Positions 35,536-45,049 of a stretch of 64,000 nucleotides of DNA are shown here, piece after piece. How positions within the stretch are numbered: position 1 is the first letter of the stretch; each line of letters opens with the position of its first letter. The translations under genes and the position numbers were made by a program. Source of the DNA: a bacterium ADurb.Bin243 (GTDB lineage: Bacteria; Muiribacteriota; UBA9980). The notes under the pieces were generated by a model, which searched no databases, was not told the DNA's origin, and worked only from the letters and a program-made list of their open reading frames with translations. The stretch is from positions 25,459 through 89,458 of the forward strand of contig MWBZ01000011.1 of NCBI GenBank assembly GCA_002069765.1. The letters run 5' to 3'.

Positions 35536-36429
35536 ATGAAAAAATCCGCTTTATTTTTACCGCCGGTCATTTTAGCGTTAATCTTTACGGTGCTTTTTAT
35601 AATTTTTAACTTTAACCCGGCGGTCTGCGCCGAAACCGGCGAGGTCAAAACCGTATTTATCAAAGACGGCGAAAGCTTCGATTTCATTTATATACCCGCC
35701 GGAAGTTTTTTAATGGGAAGCGATCTTTCAGACGCCGACCGCGATCAAACCGAATGGCCGGCGCACACGGTAAAAATTTCCAGAGGCTTCTGGCTGCTTA
35801 AAAATGAAGTAACCCAATCGCAATGGCAGAGCGTTATGAAAAGCAATCCTTCATATTTCAAAAACCGCTCCGATGCCGGAAACGAAGATTCGCCGCTGGA
35901 CAACCCCGGCGGAGACACTCAAAAATATCACAGCGGCCGCGATAACTGCCCGGTAGAAAAAGTTTCATGGTACGATTGCGAAAAATTCATAGCGGCGCTT
36001 AATTCAAAAGAAGTAGGCGTTTTCAGGCTCCCGAGCGAAGCCGAATGGGAATACGCATGCAGGGCCGAAACCCAAACTTCTTACTACTGGGGCGATTCCA
36101 TAGACGAAAAATATTTCTGGCATATGGATAACGCCTACAACAAACCGCAGGCGGTATGCAGTAAACTGCCCAATAAATGGGGCCTTTACGATATGAGCGG
36201 AAATATGTCGGAATGGTGCGCGGATTGGGGTAAATCGCCCCATGACAGAAGCGGAGAAACAGTATGCGACCCGAAAGGCGAGCCCGTCGGCGAATATAAA
36301 GTGGTGCGCGACGGCAACTGGGCGATTAGAGCCGTTCATTCGCGTTCGGCCCGGCGTTCGCTGAAAAAGCCCGACGACAAAGACATGTACACCGGATTTA
36401 GAATAGTATGGGAACCGGCCGTTAAATAA
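35536..36429 (+). CDS. secreted SUMF1/FGE-fold protein, not a true formylglycine enzyme
   Basis: 297 residues. Signal peptide (hydrophobic 8-25, ending AVCA). The C-type-lectin-like SUMF1 fold is clear: FIYIPAGSFLMGSDLSDADR, LPSEAEWEYACRAET, WGLYDMSGNMSEWCADW, VVRDGNW and the end MYTGFRIVWE. The two active-site cysteines of formylglycine-generating enzyme are missing from the VVRDGNWAIRAVHSRSARR segment, so catalysis of that kind is unlikely; such domains often serve in binding or surface proteins. GGAGG ribosome site; a terminator follows. Confidence 0.85.
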   Translation: MKKSALFLPPVILALIFTVLFIIFNFNPAVCAETGEVKTVFIKDGESFDFIYIPAGSFLMGSDLSDADRDQTEWPAHTVKISRGFWLLKNEVTQSQWQSVMKSNPSYFKNRSDAGNEDSPLDNPGGDTQKYHSGRDNCPVEKVSWYDCEKFIAALNSKEVGVFRLPSEAEWEYACRAETQTSYYWGDSIDEKYFWHMDNAYNKPQAVCSKLPNKWGLYDMSGNMSEWCADWGKSPHDRSGETVCDPKGEPVGEYKVVRDGNWAIRAVHSRSARRSLKKPDDKDMYTGFRIVWEPAVK

Positions 36430-36471
36430 AGCGCCGCTTTTCATTTATTTATTTCTCGACTCTCCAAATAT

Positions 36472-36501
36472 AAAAAGGCCGTCTGAACAGACGGCCTTTT
36501 T
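36472..36501. terminator. bidirectional intrinsic terminator
   Basis: AAAAAGGCCGTCT and AGACGGCCTTTTT form a perfect 13-bp stem with a GAAC loop, between the convergent SUMF1 gene and the giant secreted protein gene. Confidence 0.92.
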
Positions 36502-36535
36502 AATTTAATTTAATTTAAACTATGCAGATATATTA

Positions 36536-39500
36536 TTACTGCGATCTTCTGTTTTCAACGTTTATGACATTTCGTTTCATAAGCGTATGCAGTATGACCG
36601 CCGGAATTTTCATGACCGTAACGTTTCCGGAACTGTCTTTGACAGCATAGAACATATAAGGCTTGGGGCTGTTTTCCGGAGTGGGATCTCTGAAAATACC
36701 GTAGGCCGCCTTGCAATCCATTAGCGTGCCATTGCTCAGCTTTGCTTTATCCGATCTCCACATTTTTATAACTTCGTCAAGCATTGCCTGATCGCCTAGG
36801 TTTTCGGTGTCGAGATATAACTGCTGGGCTTCGACCTTTCCGCTGGCTTCGTCGTATGGGGCGGGAGCGATAACGCCGTCGGCGTTATCGCAGCATATAA
36901 GCTCGAATTTAGTTCTCGAGTCTTCTATGATTTCGAGCGTTTCACCCGTAACCTGATCGTAATCGAGGTATGCCAGGCCGTTGGGCGAATAATCGTCATA
37001 ACCCTGCGTTAATTTTATATTTTTACCGCTGAATTTAATCCTGTACTCCGGTTCGCCCGAAGAGTTATCTACGGCTATTTCAGGATTGCCCGGCGAAGTC
37101 GGAATAAACTGGCGGAGTTTTGAACCGTCCGGAGACATTGAAAGAGATTCGAACTTAGTTTCTTTGACATCGCCGTTCAAATCTAGCGTTTGCAAAAGCA
37201 CCGATACCGGCCCGAAAGAAGTGTACTTGAGACGGGGCTTAATGGAAGTCGGATCCCATGTCAAAGTGTCTTTGAACGAATCATGATAGCCGCCGAGATC
37301 TTCGGGCTTGGGCGAATTCAAAGCGAACCGCTTGATAATGCCGTCTCTTGAAAGCAGCACGCTGATTATAAGCGAAGGCGAATCGTTGTCTTTGATAGTT
37401 ATATGCGCCGGGGCGTTTGAATAATCGCGGTTTTTAGCCTTCATATCAGCGTCGGCGGTAAAGCCGAGCTTAATTTCAGACGTGGAATTATCGCCGTTGG
37501 CGTCGCTAATTTTATTTCCCGCGCCGTCTTCGCCGCTCGCAAAAAGCGGTATGCTGCCGACCATATCGTAAGGCATCTGCTCGGCTTTTATGCTATTGGC
37601 CGGTAAAACGTAAATTGCACGCCTGAAAGGCGCATCGTTGCCGTAGCCAGGATATTGGGTAAAATCCAGTTTGGTCGGATCTACGTCCTGTATGACGCGG
37701 TTCACTCCGACGCCGTTTCCTGACGCCGTAGGAGTTATGGTCTTTTCCAGGACTTTTTTAACTTTATCTTCGTCAAAAAGCAGCATAACGTCTTCGGACT
37801 CATCGACCGGGAAATCGGCCTGCGCGATATCGCTCATCTTTTTGCCGACATGCGCCACAAGCGTTGATTTTAATTCACGGTTCGGGTTGTTGTCGCATAC
37901 GTTGTACTTAATTTCCGACGGATAGGCGTCGCCGGTAGTTCCGCCCTTGAACGGAACTCCTGCTTTTGGAATAACGGCCGCCAGCTGGTCAGTTTCAAGC
38001 TGCGGAGTGAACGTGGGATCGTTTCCCATAAAATATGCCTGCGGTGATTGCCTGTCTTTGACCCTTATTTTATAGCCGATAGGTTTCGGGCTGGCGTTTT
38101 TGATAGCCGCAGCGCACTCGTCCACGATAGTTTCGCCGTATCCGTCATGAACAAGGTCGTAGTAAGAATACATGGGCTTGCCGGTAGCCGGATCGTTAAT
38201 GATTTTGTTATCTTTGTCGCGCTTTTCTGAACGGCCTTCCCATTTGAGTTTAGGGTACTTGAATTTGATATACAGATAATAATCGCCGGGCTCTAAAGGC
38301 ATATCGAAAGCGTATCTGAGCTTTACTTCCACATTATATTTGCGATTGGGGCTTATATAGCTGTTAGGCGTCCACGACACCACTTTTTCGTTTGCGATAC
38401 CGGGTACTACGTTAGGAAAATCGGCTTCGTCCGAAAGGCGCCCTTTGGCTATCAATATATCGGGCTCCCTGGTGCCGGCTTTAGTCTTGATAAATTCGCT
38501 CGCCAGCCCTTCCTGTTTTTCCGCGGCCAGATACCATTCATACTCGATACATCCTCTGTCGGCGCGGTTAAGAGGTTTCGTTGGATCCGAAGTGGTTCCC
38601 GCGCCTTCGACCCATAAAGCGGTGTTAGTTGACGTTCCCCAGACCTTGACCGGAGCCGGCGCCAGAATCTCGGCGGGCGGAGGATTTAAAATCTTTCTCG
38701 TACCGGAAGGTATGTCGGGCGGCACTTCGCCGAAATTTCTCAATTTTGCTTCGATAGTTCCGGTGCGGCCTGCGGCCGGGCCGCTGTAGCAGTTAGACGG
38801 CTGCGCCGCCGCGCCTATTAAGAAGTTTTCACCCACGTCATGCCTGGGATTGATGGTTTTTAAAATCCATTTATCGGCCACGTCAGGATCGTAATCCCAT
38901 ACGCCTATGCCGTTATAAGTTTCCATAAGCTTCGTTTTTTCTTCATGGAGCATGGATCTGATAAATTTTATATCGGCGGTCGCTTTCCATACGCCGGCTT
39001 TATTTTCGTCGATTTCGTCCGGGCCGGTGATATTTATGTTGGTAATATATCCGTCGCCTTCCTCTTTTTTGGCGGTCACTACAAGATATCTTTCGGCCAC
39101 GTAGTCTTCGCCGCCGTCCCTGACGCCGTTTTTGGCCGTTCCGCCGTCGGCGCCGTTATCGAAGAAGGAGTATTTATAATCGGAGATGTAGGCGTCCCTT
39201 GCGGTAATATAAGTGGGATATGGCATTAAATCGTAATTGTAACGCTTGGTGCCGGCGATCAGGCTTATCTTATATATGCCGGGCTCTTTAGGCGTAAATT
39301 TGAAATCAGGAAGCGCTTCGTCAGCCCCCGGTTCTGAAACATACCAGTTTTCATCGGCCGAGAAATTTATGACCGAGCTTCCCGCAGGTCTATCGGCCGG
39401 CGGCCATTTAGGCGGCTTAGCCGCGACTTTTTTCGTTGGAAAGTCGGGATTTACGAGTTTACGCATGGGTTCTATCATTTCGACTTTCCAGTAATAAGTG

Positions 39501-41917
39501 GCCGTTTTGGGCAATATCGAATATAAAAAACCGCCTATTACATTGTTATCGTTTTTATCTTCGAGCTCCATACCGGAATTCTTGTTTTTATTGACCGTGT
39601 CATGAGTAAACACTGGCGGCGCGTTTTCCATTATGGCCTGGTATTGGGTATCTTCGGCTATGCTGTCTACAAGCGAACGGTCTATTTCAACTTCTTTGAT
39701 TCCGGTAGGCGTCGGAAGGTTGAACTTTATCCCCTTTACGCCGGTGCCGTTGGCATTTGTGCTCAATATATCGACGCAGTCTTTTTCGTTATTGCCCGTA
39801 GGCGGGCCGGCCAGGTTGATCGTGGCTATATCGAGCTTGATATTAGCCACAGGATTGCCTACTACCTGCGTTTTATCACGATATTTAAGTTCCTTTGCCT
39901 CGGCGTCTTTAAATACTTCCCTTACCATTACGGTTTCAAACCCTACCGTAACGTCGGTCAATTTATTGACGGTCCTGTTGTAGTAATCGCAATAATAAAC
40001 TTCGGCGGCCGCGCGCACTTCGTATTTACGCTTCCATGCAAAAACTATGAGCCCGGTGTTATCTTCTACCATAGGCTGCGGCGCCACTACCGGTTTCGAT
40101 TCGTCTTTCGGGTCGAAAGTCCCTAAAATTTTGCTGGCGCCGTCGACGACTGGACGGGCGTCGGTAAGATAATAAGCGCTTCCGCTGCCGTCGGCGGCTA
40201 TGCACTTAACGTCCTTGTCGAGAGGCATTTCACCGGCTTTAACGTTTCCCGGATCGACCAAAAACATTTTATATCCCCTGTCAGGATCGGTAGCGGGCGC
40301 GTTGCCGTATTTATTCCATTTGAGTTTTTTCTCTCCGCTGGCGGGATTTTTAAGAAGCCTGTAAGCCACTCCGCCGTGGCCGTCCCACTGGTCGGCTATG
40401 CAGTAATCTATAACGTCCCAGCCTTCTTCTTTTTCCGGCGAAGCGTAAACCCAGTCTTCGTTTTCGTTCATGGTAGCCGCGCCTATGGCAAGAGTTTTTT
40501 CGGTAAGCGGAAGCTGTCCGCCCATCTTGCCGTTATATCCGGCCGAAGCGCCGAGCGGCACGCCGTATTTATAAACGTTTGTCCCGTCTTTGATAAGGCT
40601 TATCTGGCCCTGTTTTACCGTAGGTTTCGGAAGAGAGGCGTAAGTATAGCGGCGCCCCGCGCCGGTAGTGGTAAGACTAAGTTTTGGATCGGTGGAAATA
40701 ACGGTAGAAACGCCAAGCTTGGTATCGGCATGGTCTTCTCCGCAGCCGCTGGCGAAATCGGCTTTGTAACTTATATTTGTGGTATTGAAAGCGGTTTCTA
40801 TATCGGTTTCAGTTTTAAGCGGCCACGGGGTGACGCCGGCCGGAAGCACGAGCCCGCCGGGCAGGGTTTCGACCCATCCGGTAATCCACAATTTTATATA
40901 CTGCTTTTTAAATTCATATCGTCTCTGCCAGTTTCCGGAAGCCTGAAGGTTTTTTCCGCCGTTGGTACGGCCCCATGCGCCAGTGGATTTATAATCGCCG
41001 TGGTAATACCATCTGGCGAAAAAACCTGGATACCAGCTGTCGGAATGGGCGGTAACGGTCCCGACCGTCTGTTTGCCTATTCTTCTGACCTGGTCGGGAT
41101 CAAGCGTCGGAACGACCGTCATAGCCTTTACTTCGAGCGGCGAACACGGGCACCCTCCGGCATGAGTTCCCCAGTACCAGGGCTCTTTGCCGCATCCGGC
41201 CTGCACGTTTCCGGGTATTACGTCTTTGCGGGTGCTGCCGTTGGGAAAATTAACCGTAATGTTCTGGTCCGGAGTGGATAACAGAAAAGGCACTACCGGA
41301 TTAGGAACGAGCGTCGCGGGACTGTAATCTTTTAGATATTTTTTATATATGTCGTCCGGCGGCTTATTAGCTCCTCCGACAAGGCGGGTTTTGGCTCCGT
41401 TTGCATCGTTAAAATCAGCGGTGACGCCGTCATAATAAAATGTAGTGTCTTTAAGTCTGGTAAAAAAGCCGAGGTTGAAGGCGCCATGATATGTGAAACT
41501 GGGGCCGTATGCGTAGTTGATTACGTCATAAAAAAGTTCGCCTTCGTCGTCAGCTCCTATACCGACTATGCCTTCGCCGGCAGGCGGATCTATAGGAAAA
41601 TAAGTTCCCTTGCCGGGAATGCTGGGATTTTTTTCGCAATCGGCGGAAAGCACATAAATATTTCTGAATTGATCGACCGAAATTGAATAATATTCTTCTT
41701 TCGCGCCGAACAACTTGTGACCGCCCGGAATTGTAACTCGTTTTCCGTTCACGTCGATATCCTGGCATTTATAAACTCCCTTGAAGTCGCCGGAACCGAC
41801 CATAACAAAGACTTCGCCGTTTCGTTCATAAACTGAATCGACGGCGAATAACGGCTGAGAAAAAATTAAATGAAAAATAAAAACGGCGATAATGAATAAT
41901 AATGGTTTTTTTAGCAT
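36536..41917 (-). CDS. giant secreted multi-domain protein (1793 aa), unknown function
   Basis: Start ATG 41917 with AAGGAG 8 nt ahead (a GTG three codons upstream is weaker). Signal peptide ending SQPLFAV. The N-terminal 150 residues have propeller-like strands (GEVFVMVGSG, YYSISVDQFRNIYVLS); the rest is beta-rich with Ig/fibronectin-like segments, for example FTPKEPGIYKISLIAGTKRY and VVTAKKEEGDGYITNINITG, and several isolated Cys (GCGKEPWYWGTHAGGCPCS near 235). No transmembrane anchor, LPxTG or autotransporter barrel was recognised. It is probably a cell-surface or exported structural protein. It is third in an operon after two Skp-like paralogues. Confidence 0.8.
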   Translation of the reverse strand: MLKKPLLFIIAVFIFHLIFSQPLFAVDSVYERNGEVFVMVGSGDFKGVYKCQDIDVNGKRVTIPGGHKLFGAKEEYYSISVDQFRNIYVLSADCEKNPSIPGKGTYFPIDPPAGEGIVGIGADDEGELFYDVINYAYGPSFTYHGAFNLGFFTRLKDTTFYYDGVTADFNDANGAKTRLVGGANKPPDDIYKKYLKDYSPATLVPNPVVPFLLSTPDQNITVNFPNGSTRKDVIPGNVQAGCGKEPWYWGTHAGGCPCSPLEVKAMTVVPTLDPDQVRRIGKQTVGTVTAHSDSWYPGFFARWYYHGDYKSTGAWGRTNGGKNLQASGNWQRRYEFKKQYIKLWITGWVETLPGGLVLPAGVTPWPLKTETDIETAFNTTNISYKADFASGCGEDHADTKLGVSTVISTDPKLSLTTTGAGRRYTYASLPKPTVKQGQISLIKDGTNVYKYGVPLGASAGYNGKMGGQLPLTEKTLAIGAATMNENEDWVYASPEKEEGWDVIDYCIADQWDGHGGVAYRLLKNPASGEKKLKWNKYGNAPATDPDRGYKMFLVDPGNVKAGEMPLDKDVKCIAADGSGSAYYLTDARPVVDGASKILGTFDPKDESKPVVAPQPMVEDNTGLIVFAWKRKYEVRAAAEVYYCDYYNRTVNKLTDVTVGFETVMVREVFKDAEAKELKYRDKTQVVGNPVANIKLDIATINLAGPPTGNNEKDCVDILSTNANGTGVKGIKFNLPTPTGIKEVEIDRSLVDSIAEDTQYQAIMENAPPVFTHDTVNKNKNSGMELEDKNDNNVIGGFLYSILPKTATYYWKVEMIEPMRKLVNPDFPTKKVAAKPPKWPPADRPAGSSVINFSADENWYVSEPGADEALPDFKFTPKEPGIYKISLIAGTKRYNYDLMPYPTYITARDAYISDYKYSFFDNGADGGTAKNGVRDGGEDYVAERYLVVTAKKEEGDGYITNINITGPDEIDENKAGVWKATADIKFIRSMLHEEKTKLMETYNGIGVWDYDPDVADKWILKTINPRHDVGENFLIGAAAQPSNCYSGPAAGRTGTIEAKLRNFGEVPPDIPSGTRKILNPPPAEILAPAPVKVWGTSTNTALWVEGAGTTSDPTKPLNRADRGCIEYEWYLAAEKQEGLASEFIKTKAGTREPDILIAKGRLSDEADFPNVVPGIANEKVVSWTPNSYISPNRKYNVEVKLRYAFDMPLEPGDYYLYIKFKYPKLKWEGRSEKRDKDNKIINDPATGKPMYSYYDLVHDGYGETIVDECAAAIKNASPKPIGYKIRVKDRQSPQAYFMGNDPTFTPQLETDQLAAVIPKAGVPFKGGTTGDAYPSEIKYNVCDNNPNRELKSTLVAHVGKKMSDIAQADFPVDESEDVMLLFDEDKVKKVLEKTITPTASGNGVGVNRVIQDVDPTKLDFTQYPGYGNDAPFRRAIYVLPANSIKAEQMPYDMVGSIPLFASGEDGAGNKISDANGDNSTSEIKLGFTADADMKAKNRDYSNAPAHITIKDNDSPSLIISVLLSRDGIIKRFALNSPKPEDLGGYHDSFKDTLTWDPTSIKPRLKYTSFGPVSVLLQTLDLNGDVKETKFESLSMSPDGSKLRQFIPTSPGNPEIAVDNSSGEPEYRIKFSGKNIKLTQGYDDYSPNGLAYLDYDQVTGETLEIIEDSRTKFELICCDNADGVIAPAPYDEASGKVEAQQLYLDTENLGDQAMLDEVIKMWRSDKAKLSNGTLMDCKAAYGIFRDPTPENSPKPYMFYAVKDSSGNVTVMKIPAVILHTLMKRNVINVENRRSQ

Positions 41918-41955
41918 AAGCCACACTCCTTCCAGATTGTTTTATTGTTTATTTT

Positions 41956-43089
41956 TTATTTATTATCGAGTTCACTGACCGCGTTAAAAAAGTCTTCCGC
42001 CTGCCGCTTGTCGAAGCCATAATTTTTTAAAATATAAATAATTACGGCGGCGGTAAGATCTTCGCCTTTAAAATATTCCGGATTTAATTCCTTAACGAAA
42101 TCCGGCTTTTCTATAACGGAAGTTAAGCGGGGAGCGGCGGACATTAAATCGATACTGTTTATAACTTCTTTCAGATGCGATTTGTTTTTTTCTTCGTCTT
42201 CAAAATAAGCGTCGGAACCGAAAAAAAACATCGCTTTTGAATAATCCGGCGCGCTATCGCTTAAAACTCTAACGGCGAACGGTTTGTAAGCCGCTGCCTG
42301 AGTTTTTATCAATGCGGCTGCGTTTTTTTCGCCGGCAGTTTTTTCAGATGTTTGTACGGCTTTAGCGGCGGAATTTTCAGTTAAAACCCCGCTCAACTCG
42401 GCGGCGGTAATATTAGCCGCAATGGAAGCCTTTTTTATAGCCGCAACCGCCGTTACCGCACTAATAATTTCGGAATCGATCTTATCCATTAATGCGGCGC
42501 TTTCTTCAGGCGATAAATAATGTGTTTTCAGCGAATCGAGCTGAGTTTTATATGTAAGCGTTACAGCATCGTCTATTTGCCTGCGTATTTCACTAATTTT
42601 TTCATCGTATTTTTTACGCGCCTCATGAATTTTATCCATCGAAAATTTTTCGCCGGCCGTTTTATTTTTTGATGAAATTGCCCTGTTGACGCTTTCACTT
42701 AGTTTATAAATTTCTTCGGATTTTTCGTTTTCCAGTTTTTTCAATTCGGACGAAAGCGACGTTATCTTATTTTTAAGTTTATCCACCTGAGGCAAAGCGA
42801 TTTTTTTAGATTCTTCGAATAAAATTTTGCGCTTATTCAACTGCTTTGAAAATTCTTCGGAAGTTTGCGCATCGACAGGCTTAATAAAAAGATGCAGCTG
42901 CGGATCGTAATATTGCATAAGCGGATGCATGGAGTAAATAATATCGATTTTTACGCCGATCACACCTTGCGGATCGCCGTTATCATTTTCAACTGCGCCC
43001 GCTGCGCCGGAAAGCAAAGACAAAAAAGATAAAAAATAAAAAAATAAAAACGTTTTAATTATTTTATTTAAACCGCTGGTACGATGCAT
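41956..43089 (-). CDS. exported Skp/OmpH-like coiled-coil protein, paralogue B
   Basis: 377 residues from ATG 43089 with GAGGG just upstream; a TTG at 43107 that overlaps the previous stop (TTGA) is an alternative. Signal peptide ending GAAGAV, a short beta part with IIYSMHPLMQYYDPQLHLF, a long coiled coil (about 75-185) and an Ala-rich then alpha/beta C-terminus. Shares the motif HPxMQYYDPxxxLFxKP, order of parts and length with the upstream gene (both 377 residues). The layout recalls the periplasmic chaperone Skp. It lies 38 nt ahead of the giant gene. Confidence 0.78.
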   Translation of the reverse strand: MHRTSGLNKIIKTFLFFYFLSFLSLLSGAAGAVENDNGDPQGVIGVKIDIIYSMHPLMQYYDPQLHLFIKPVDAQTSEEFSKQLNKRKILFEESKKIALPQVDKLKNKITSLSSELKKLENEKSEEIYKLSESVNRAISSKNKTAGEKFSMDKIHEARKKYDEKISEIRRQIDDAVTLTYKTQLDSLKTHYLSPEESAALMDKIDSEIISAVTAVAAIKKASIAANITAAELSGVLTENSAAKAVQTSEKTAGEKNAAALIKTQAAAYKPFAVRVLSDSAPDYSKAMFFFGSDAYFEDEEKNKSHLKEVINSIDLMSAAPRLTSVIEKPDFVKELNPEYFKGEDLTAAVIIYILKNYGFDKRQAEDFFNAVSELDNK

Positions 43090-43103
43090 TTTACCCTCGC
43101 TTT

Positions 43104-44237
43104 TCAACGATTTTCGCCGCTCAGATATCCGGTGATTTTTTCGCCGGCTTTTTTAGAAATATCGGAATTAGTTAAAATTTCTATTATTACGGCATTAGTT
43201 ATATCTGTTTTTGAATTTATAAACGGGGCTTTAATTAAGCCGCTATATATCGGAATAACTCTTAGCCCGGCTTTAGATTTAAGCAACTCTTTAATTCTGC
43301 GAAGATTTTCATTTTTAATATACTGCGAATGTTTAGGGCCAGCCTGGCTTTCTGTGACCGGCTCGTTTTTTACGCTGATTATACGCTCCGCGAGGCTATA
43401 ATCGGGGCCATAATGAAAAACGGCGTCAATATCTTCAGATTTAACGGCACCCGATTTAACGAGTTCGTCAAAATCAGCCTTTTTGGTTATTTTATTCTTT
43501 TCATACGTACCATTAGAAAATGTATTTTCATGACCGGATTCCGATAAAAACACATCGGATATGCCGAGCTCTCCTGATACTTTTAAAATTGCGGAATCTA
43601 TATCTTTTTTTATGGCCTTTAATAATTTAGCGTTTTGCGAAACGCCGGCATAATGGATGGATATAAGCGGAGAAACAGCCTGTTCATATGATTCCAGAAG
43701 CCTGTTCAGCTCCGAATTCAACCTTGAAATTTCAGCGTCGAGCTCTGAAATTCTTTTTTTTATCTGTTTTTTATCGGCCATACCGCCGGATTCGCCGGTC
43801 TTTTCTAAATTTATAATATCTTTCGTTTTAATGACGTTTTTAATTTGACCGTTTAGATGTTCAATTTCGGTTTTCAGGCTGAATAATTTCGGTGAAATCT
43901 GCCTGTATAATTTGCCGTACTCTTCGTTTCTTTTATCGATGACATTCCGCTGGGCCAATTTATCGCTAACGCCAAGCGGCTTTAAAAACAAAGCCGCGGC
44001 CGGATCGTAATATTGCATCATGGGGTGAAATGAATAAACTTTATTTAAACTTATAAAGGCCACCGGCTTGACCGTGCTTTTAATGTTTTGTGAGCAAAAA
44101 GCGGGTTCATGAAGAAGAGTCAAAATAAAAAAAAGGAAAATCACGGCTGAAACGCTAAAATAAAGCCCTGATTTTAAAAATTTTTCAACCTGTTTTAAAA
44201 GTAAAAAACGGCCTGTACGACGCCAAAAAAACTTCAT
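43104..44237 (-). CDS. exported Skp/OmpH-like coiled-coil protein, paralogue A
   Basis: 377 residues; ATG 44237 with AGGAG 6 nt ahead. A long basic N-region and hydrophobic segment (about 25-45, ending AFCS) act as signal peptide or anchor. KVYSFHPMMQYYDPAAALFLKP-type motif (HPxMQYYDP) sits at about 65-85, followed by coiled coil (about 95-190) with SELDAEISRLNSELNRL, and a C-terminal region with KAGLRVIPIYSGLIKAP. First gene of the three-gene minus-strand operon. The family is unrecognised beyond the Skp-like layout. Confidence 0.78.
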   Translation of the reverse strand: MKFFWRRTGRFLLLKQVEKFLKSGLYFSVSAVIFLFFILTLLHEPAFCSQNIKSTVKPVAFISLNKVYSFHPMMQYYDPAAALFLKPLGVSDKLAQRNVIDKRNEEYGKLYRQISPKLFSLKTEIEHLNGQIKNVIKTKDIINLEKTGESGGMADKKQIKKRISELDAEISRLNSELNRLLESYEQAVSPLISIHYAGVSQNAKLLKAIKKDIDSAILKVSGELGISDVFLSESGHENTFSNGTYEKNKITKKADFDELVKSGAVKSEDIDAVFHYGPDYSLAERIISVKNEPVTESQAGPKHSQYIKNENLRRIKELLKSKAGLRVIPIYSGLIKAPFINSKTDITNAVIIEILTNSDISKKAGEKITGYLSGENR

Positions 44238-44317
44238 TTTACACTCCTGATTTACGGTTTATATTAACTGAACTTGCCAATACGTAACAATAAAAACTAT
44301 ATAATATTCCTATTCTA

Positions 44318-44323
44318 ATTATA
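44318..44323 (-). promoter_or_regulatory. extended -10 for the exported three-gene operon
   Basis: Minus-strand TGT followed by TATAAT (44323-44318); no good -35 is visible. It lies about 80 nt before the first ATG and is divergent from cheW. Confidence 0.45.
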
Positions 44324-44413
44324 ACATATAAACCGTTTGAAAACCAGTAACTAATTTTTAAAAAGTAACTGCGTTAAATAAATAAAAAAATTGCCGTAAA
44401 ATAAATAAATAAA

Positions 44414-44442
44414 TTGATTTTTTTACTTTTATATGATAGATT
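44414..44442 (+). promoter_or_regulatory. probable promoter of cheW
   Basis: TTGATT (44414-44419), 17-nt spacer, TAGATT (44437-44442). Weaker than the others in the window. Confidence 0.4.
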
Positions 44443-44487
44443 GAAGACAATTATAGTTGATTTACAAAATTAATAAGGGGTGAAGCC

Positions 44488-44967
44488 GTGGCTGAAGAAT
44501 TAAAGGGTATAAAAAATCAACAGTTAGTCAGCTTTAAAATCGGTTCGGAAGAATTCGGCATCAATATAATGAAAGTTCAAGAAATCATAAGGATGCAGGA
44601 AATCACCAAAGTGCCTCAAATGCCTCATTTTATTGAAGGTATTATCAACCTTCGCGGTAATGTCATTCCAATCATCGATCTTAGAAAAAAATTCGGGTTG
44701 CCTATCATCGAAATCACAAACGAATCAAGAGTCATCGTAGTTTCAGTCCTCGACAGGATTATGGGAATAATAGTCGACGGCGTATCTGAAGTACTGCGCC
44801 TTAACGACGAGCAGCTCCAGCCTCCTCCGCCTATAATTTCAAATATAGGCCGCGAATACATTAAAGGCGTCGGGAAGCTCGACGATAAAAGGCTTCTCAT
44901 ACTCCTTGAAATCGACAAAGTCCTTTCACAGCAAGAACATCAAATGATCGGAGAGCACATTAACTAA
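44488..44967 (+). CDS. cheW: chemotaxis coupling protein CheW
   Basis: 159 residues forming one CheW domain: QLVSFKIGSEEFGINIMKVQEI, the conserved NLRGNVIPIIDLRKKFGL, and VIVVSVLDRIMGIIVDGVSEVLR. It links chemoreceptors to the kinase CheA, which is not in this window. GTG start at 44488 with AAGGGGTG ahead. It lies 82 nt before the first chemoreceptor gene and is probably cotranscribed with it. Confidence 0.95.
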   Translation: MAEELKGIKNQQLVSFKIGSEEFGINIMKVQEIIRMQEITKVPQMPHFIEGIINLRGNVIPIIDLRKKFGLPIIEITNESRVIVVSVLDRIMGIIVDGVSEVLRLNDEQLQPPPPIISNIGREYIKGVGKLDDKRLLILLEIDKVLSQQEHQMIGEHIN

Positions 44968-45049
44968 GTTTAAATTATTTAAAATCTGGCGAACATTAAC
45001 ATATTAAAAATTGAAATTATTTAAAAATTACGGAGGTAATCAGGAGTTT

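Noticed and set aside
35536..36429. Active formylglycine-generating (sulfatase-activating) enzyme
   Set aside because: The active-site cysteine pair is missing in the VVRDGNW segment and no sulfatase gene is nearby.
40376..41281. 301-codon plus-strand frame inside the giant secreted protein gene
   Set aside because: Shadow of the minus-strand gene; no promoter or ribosome site and low-quality composition.
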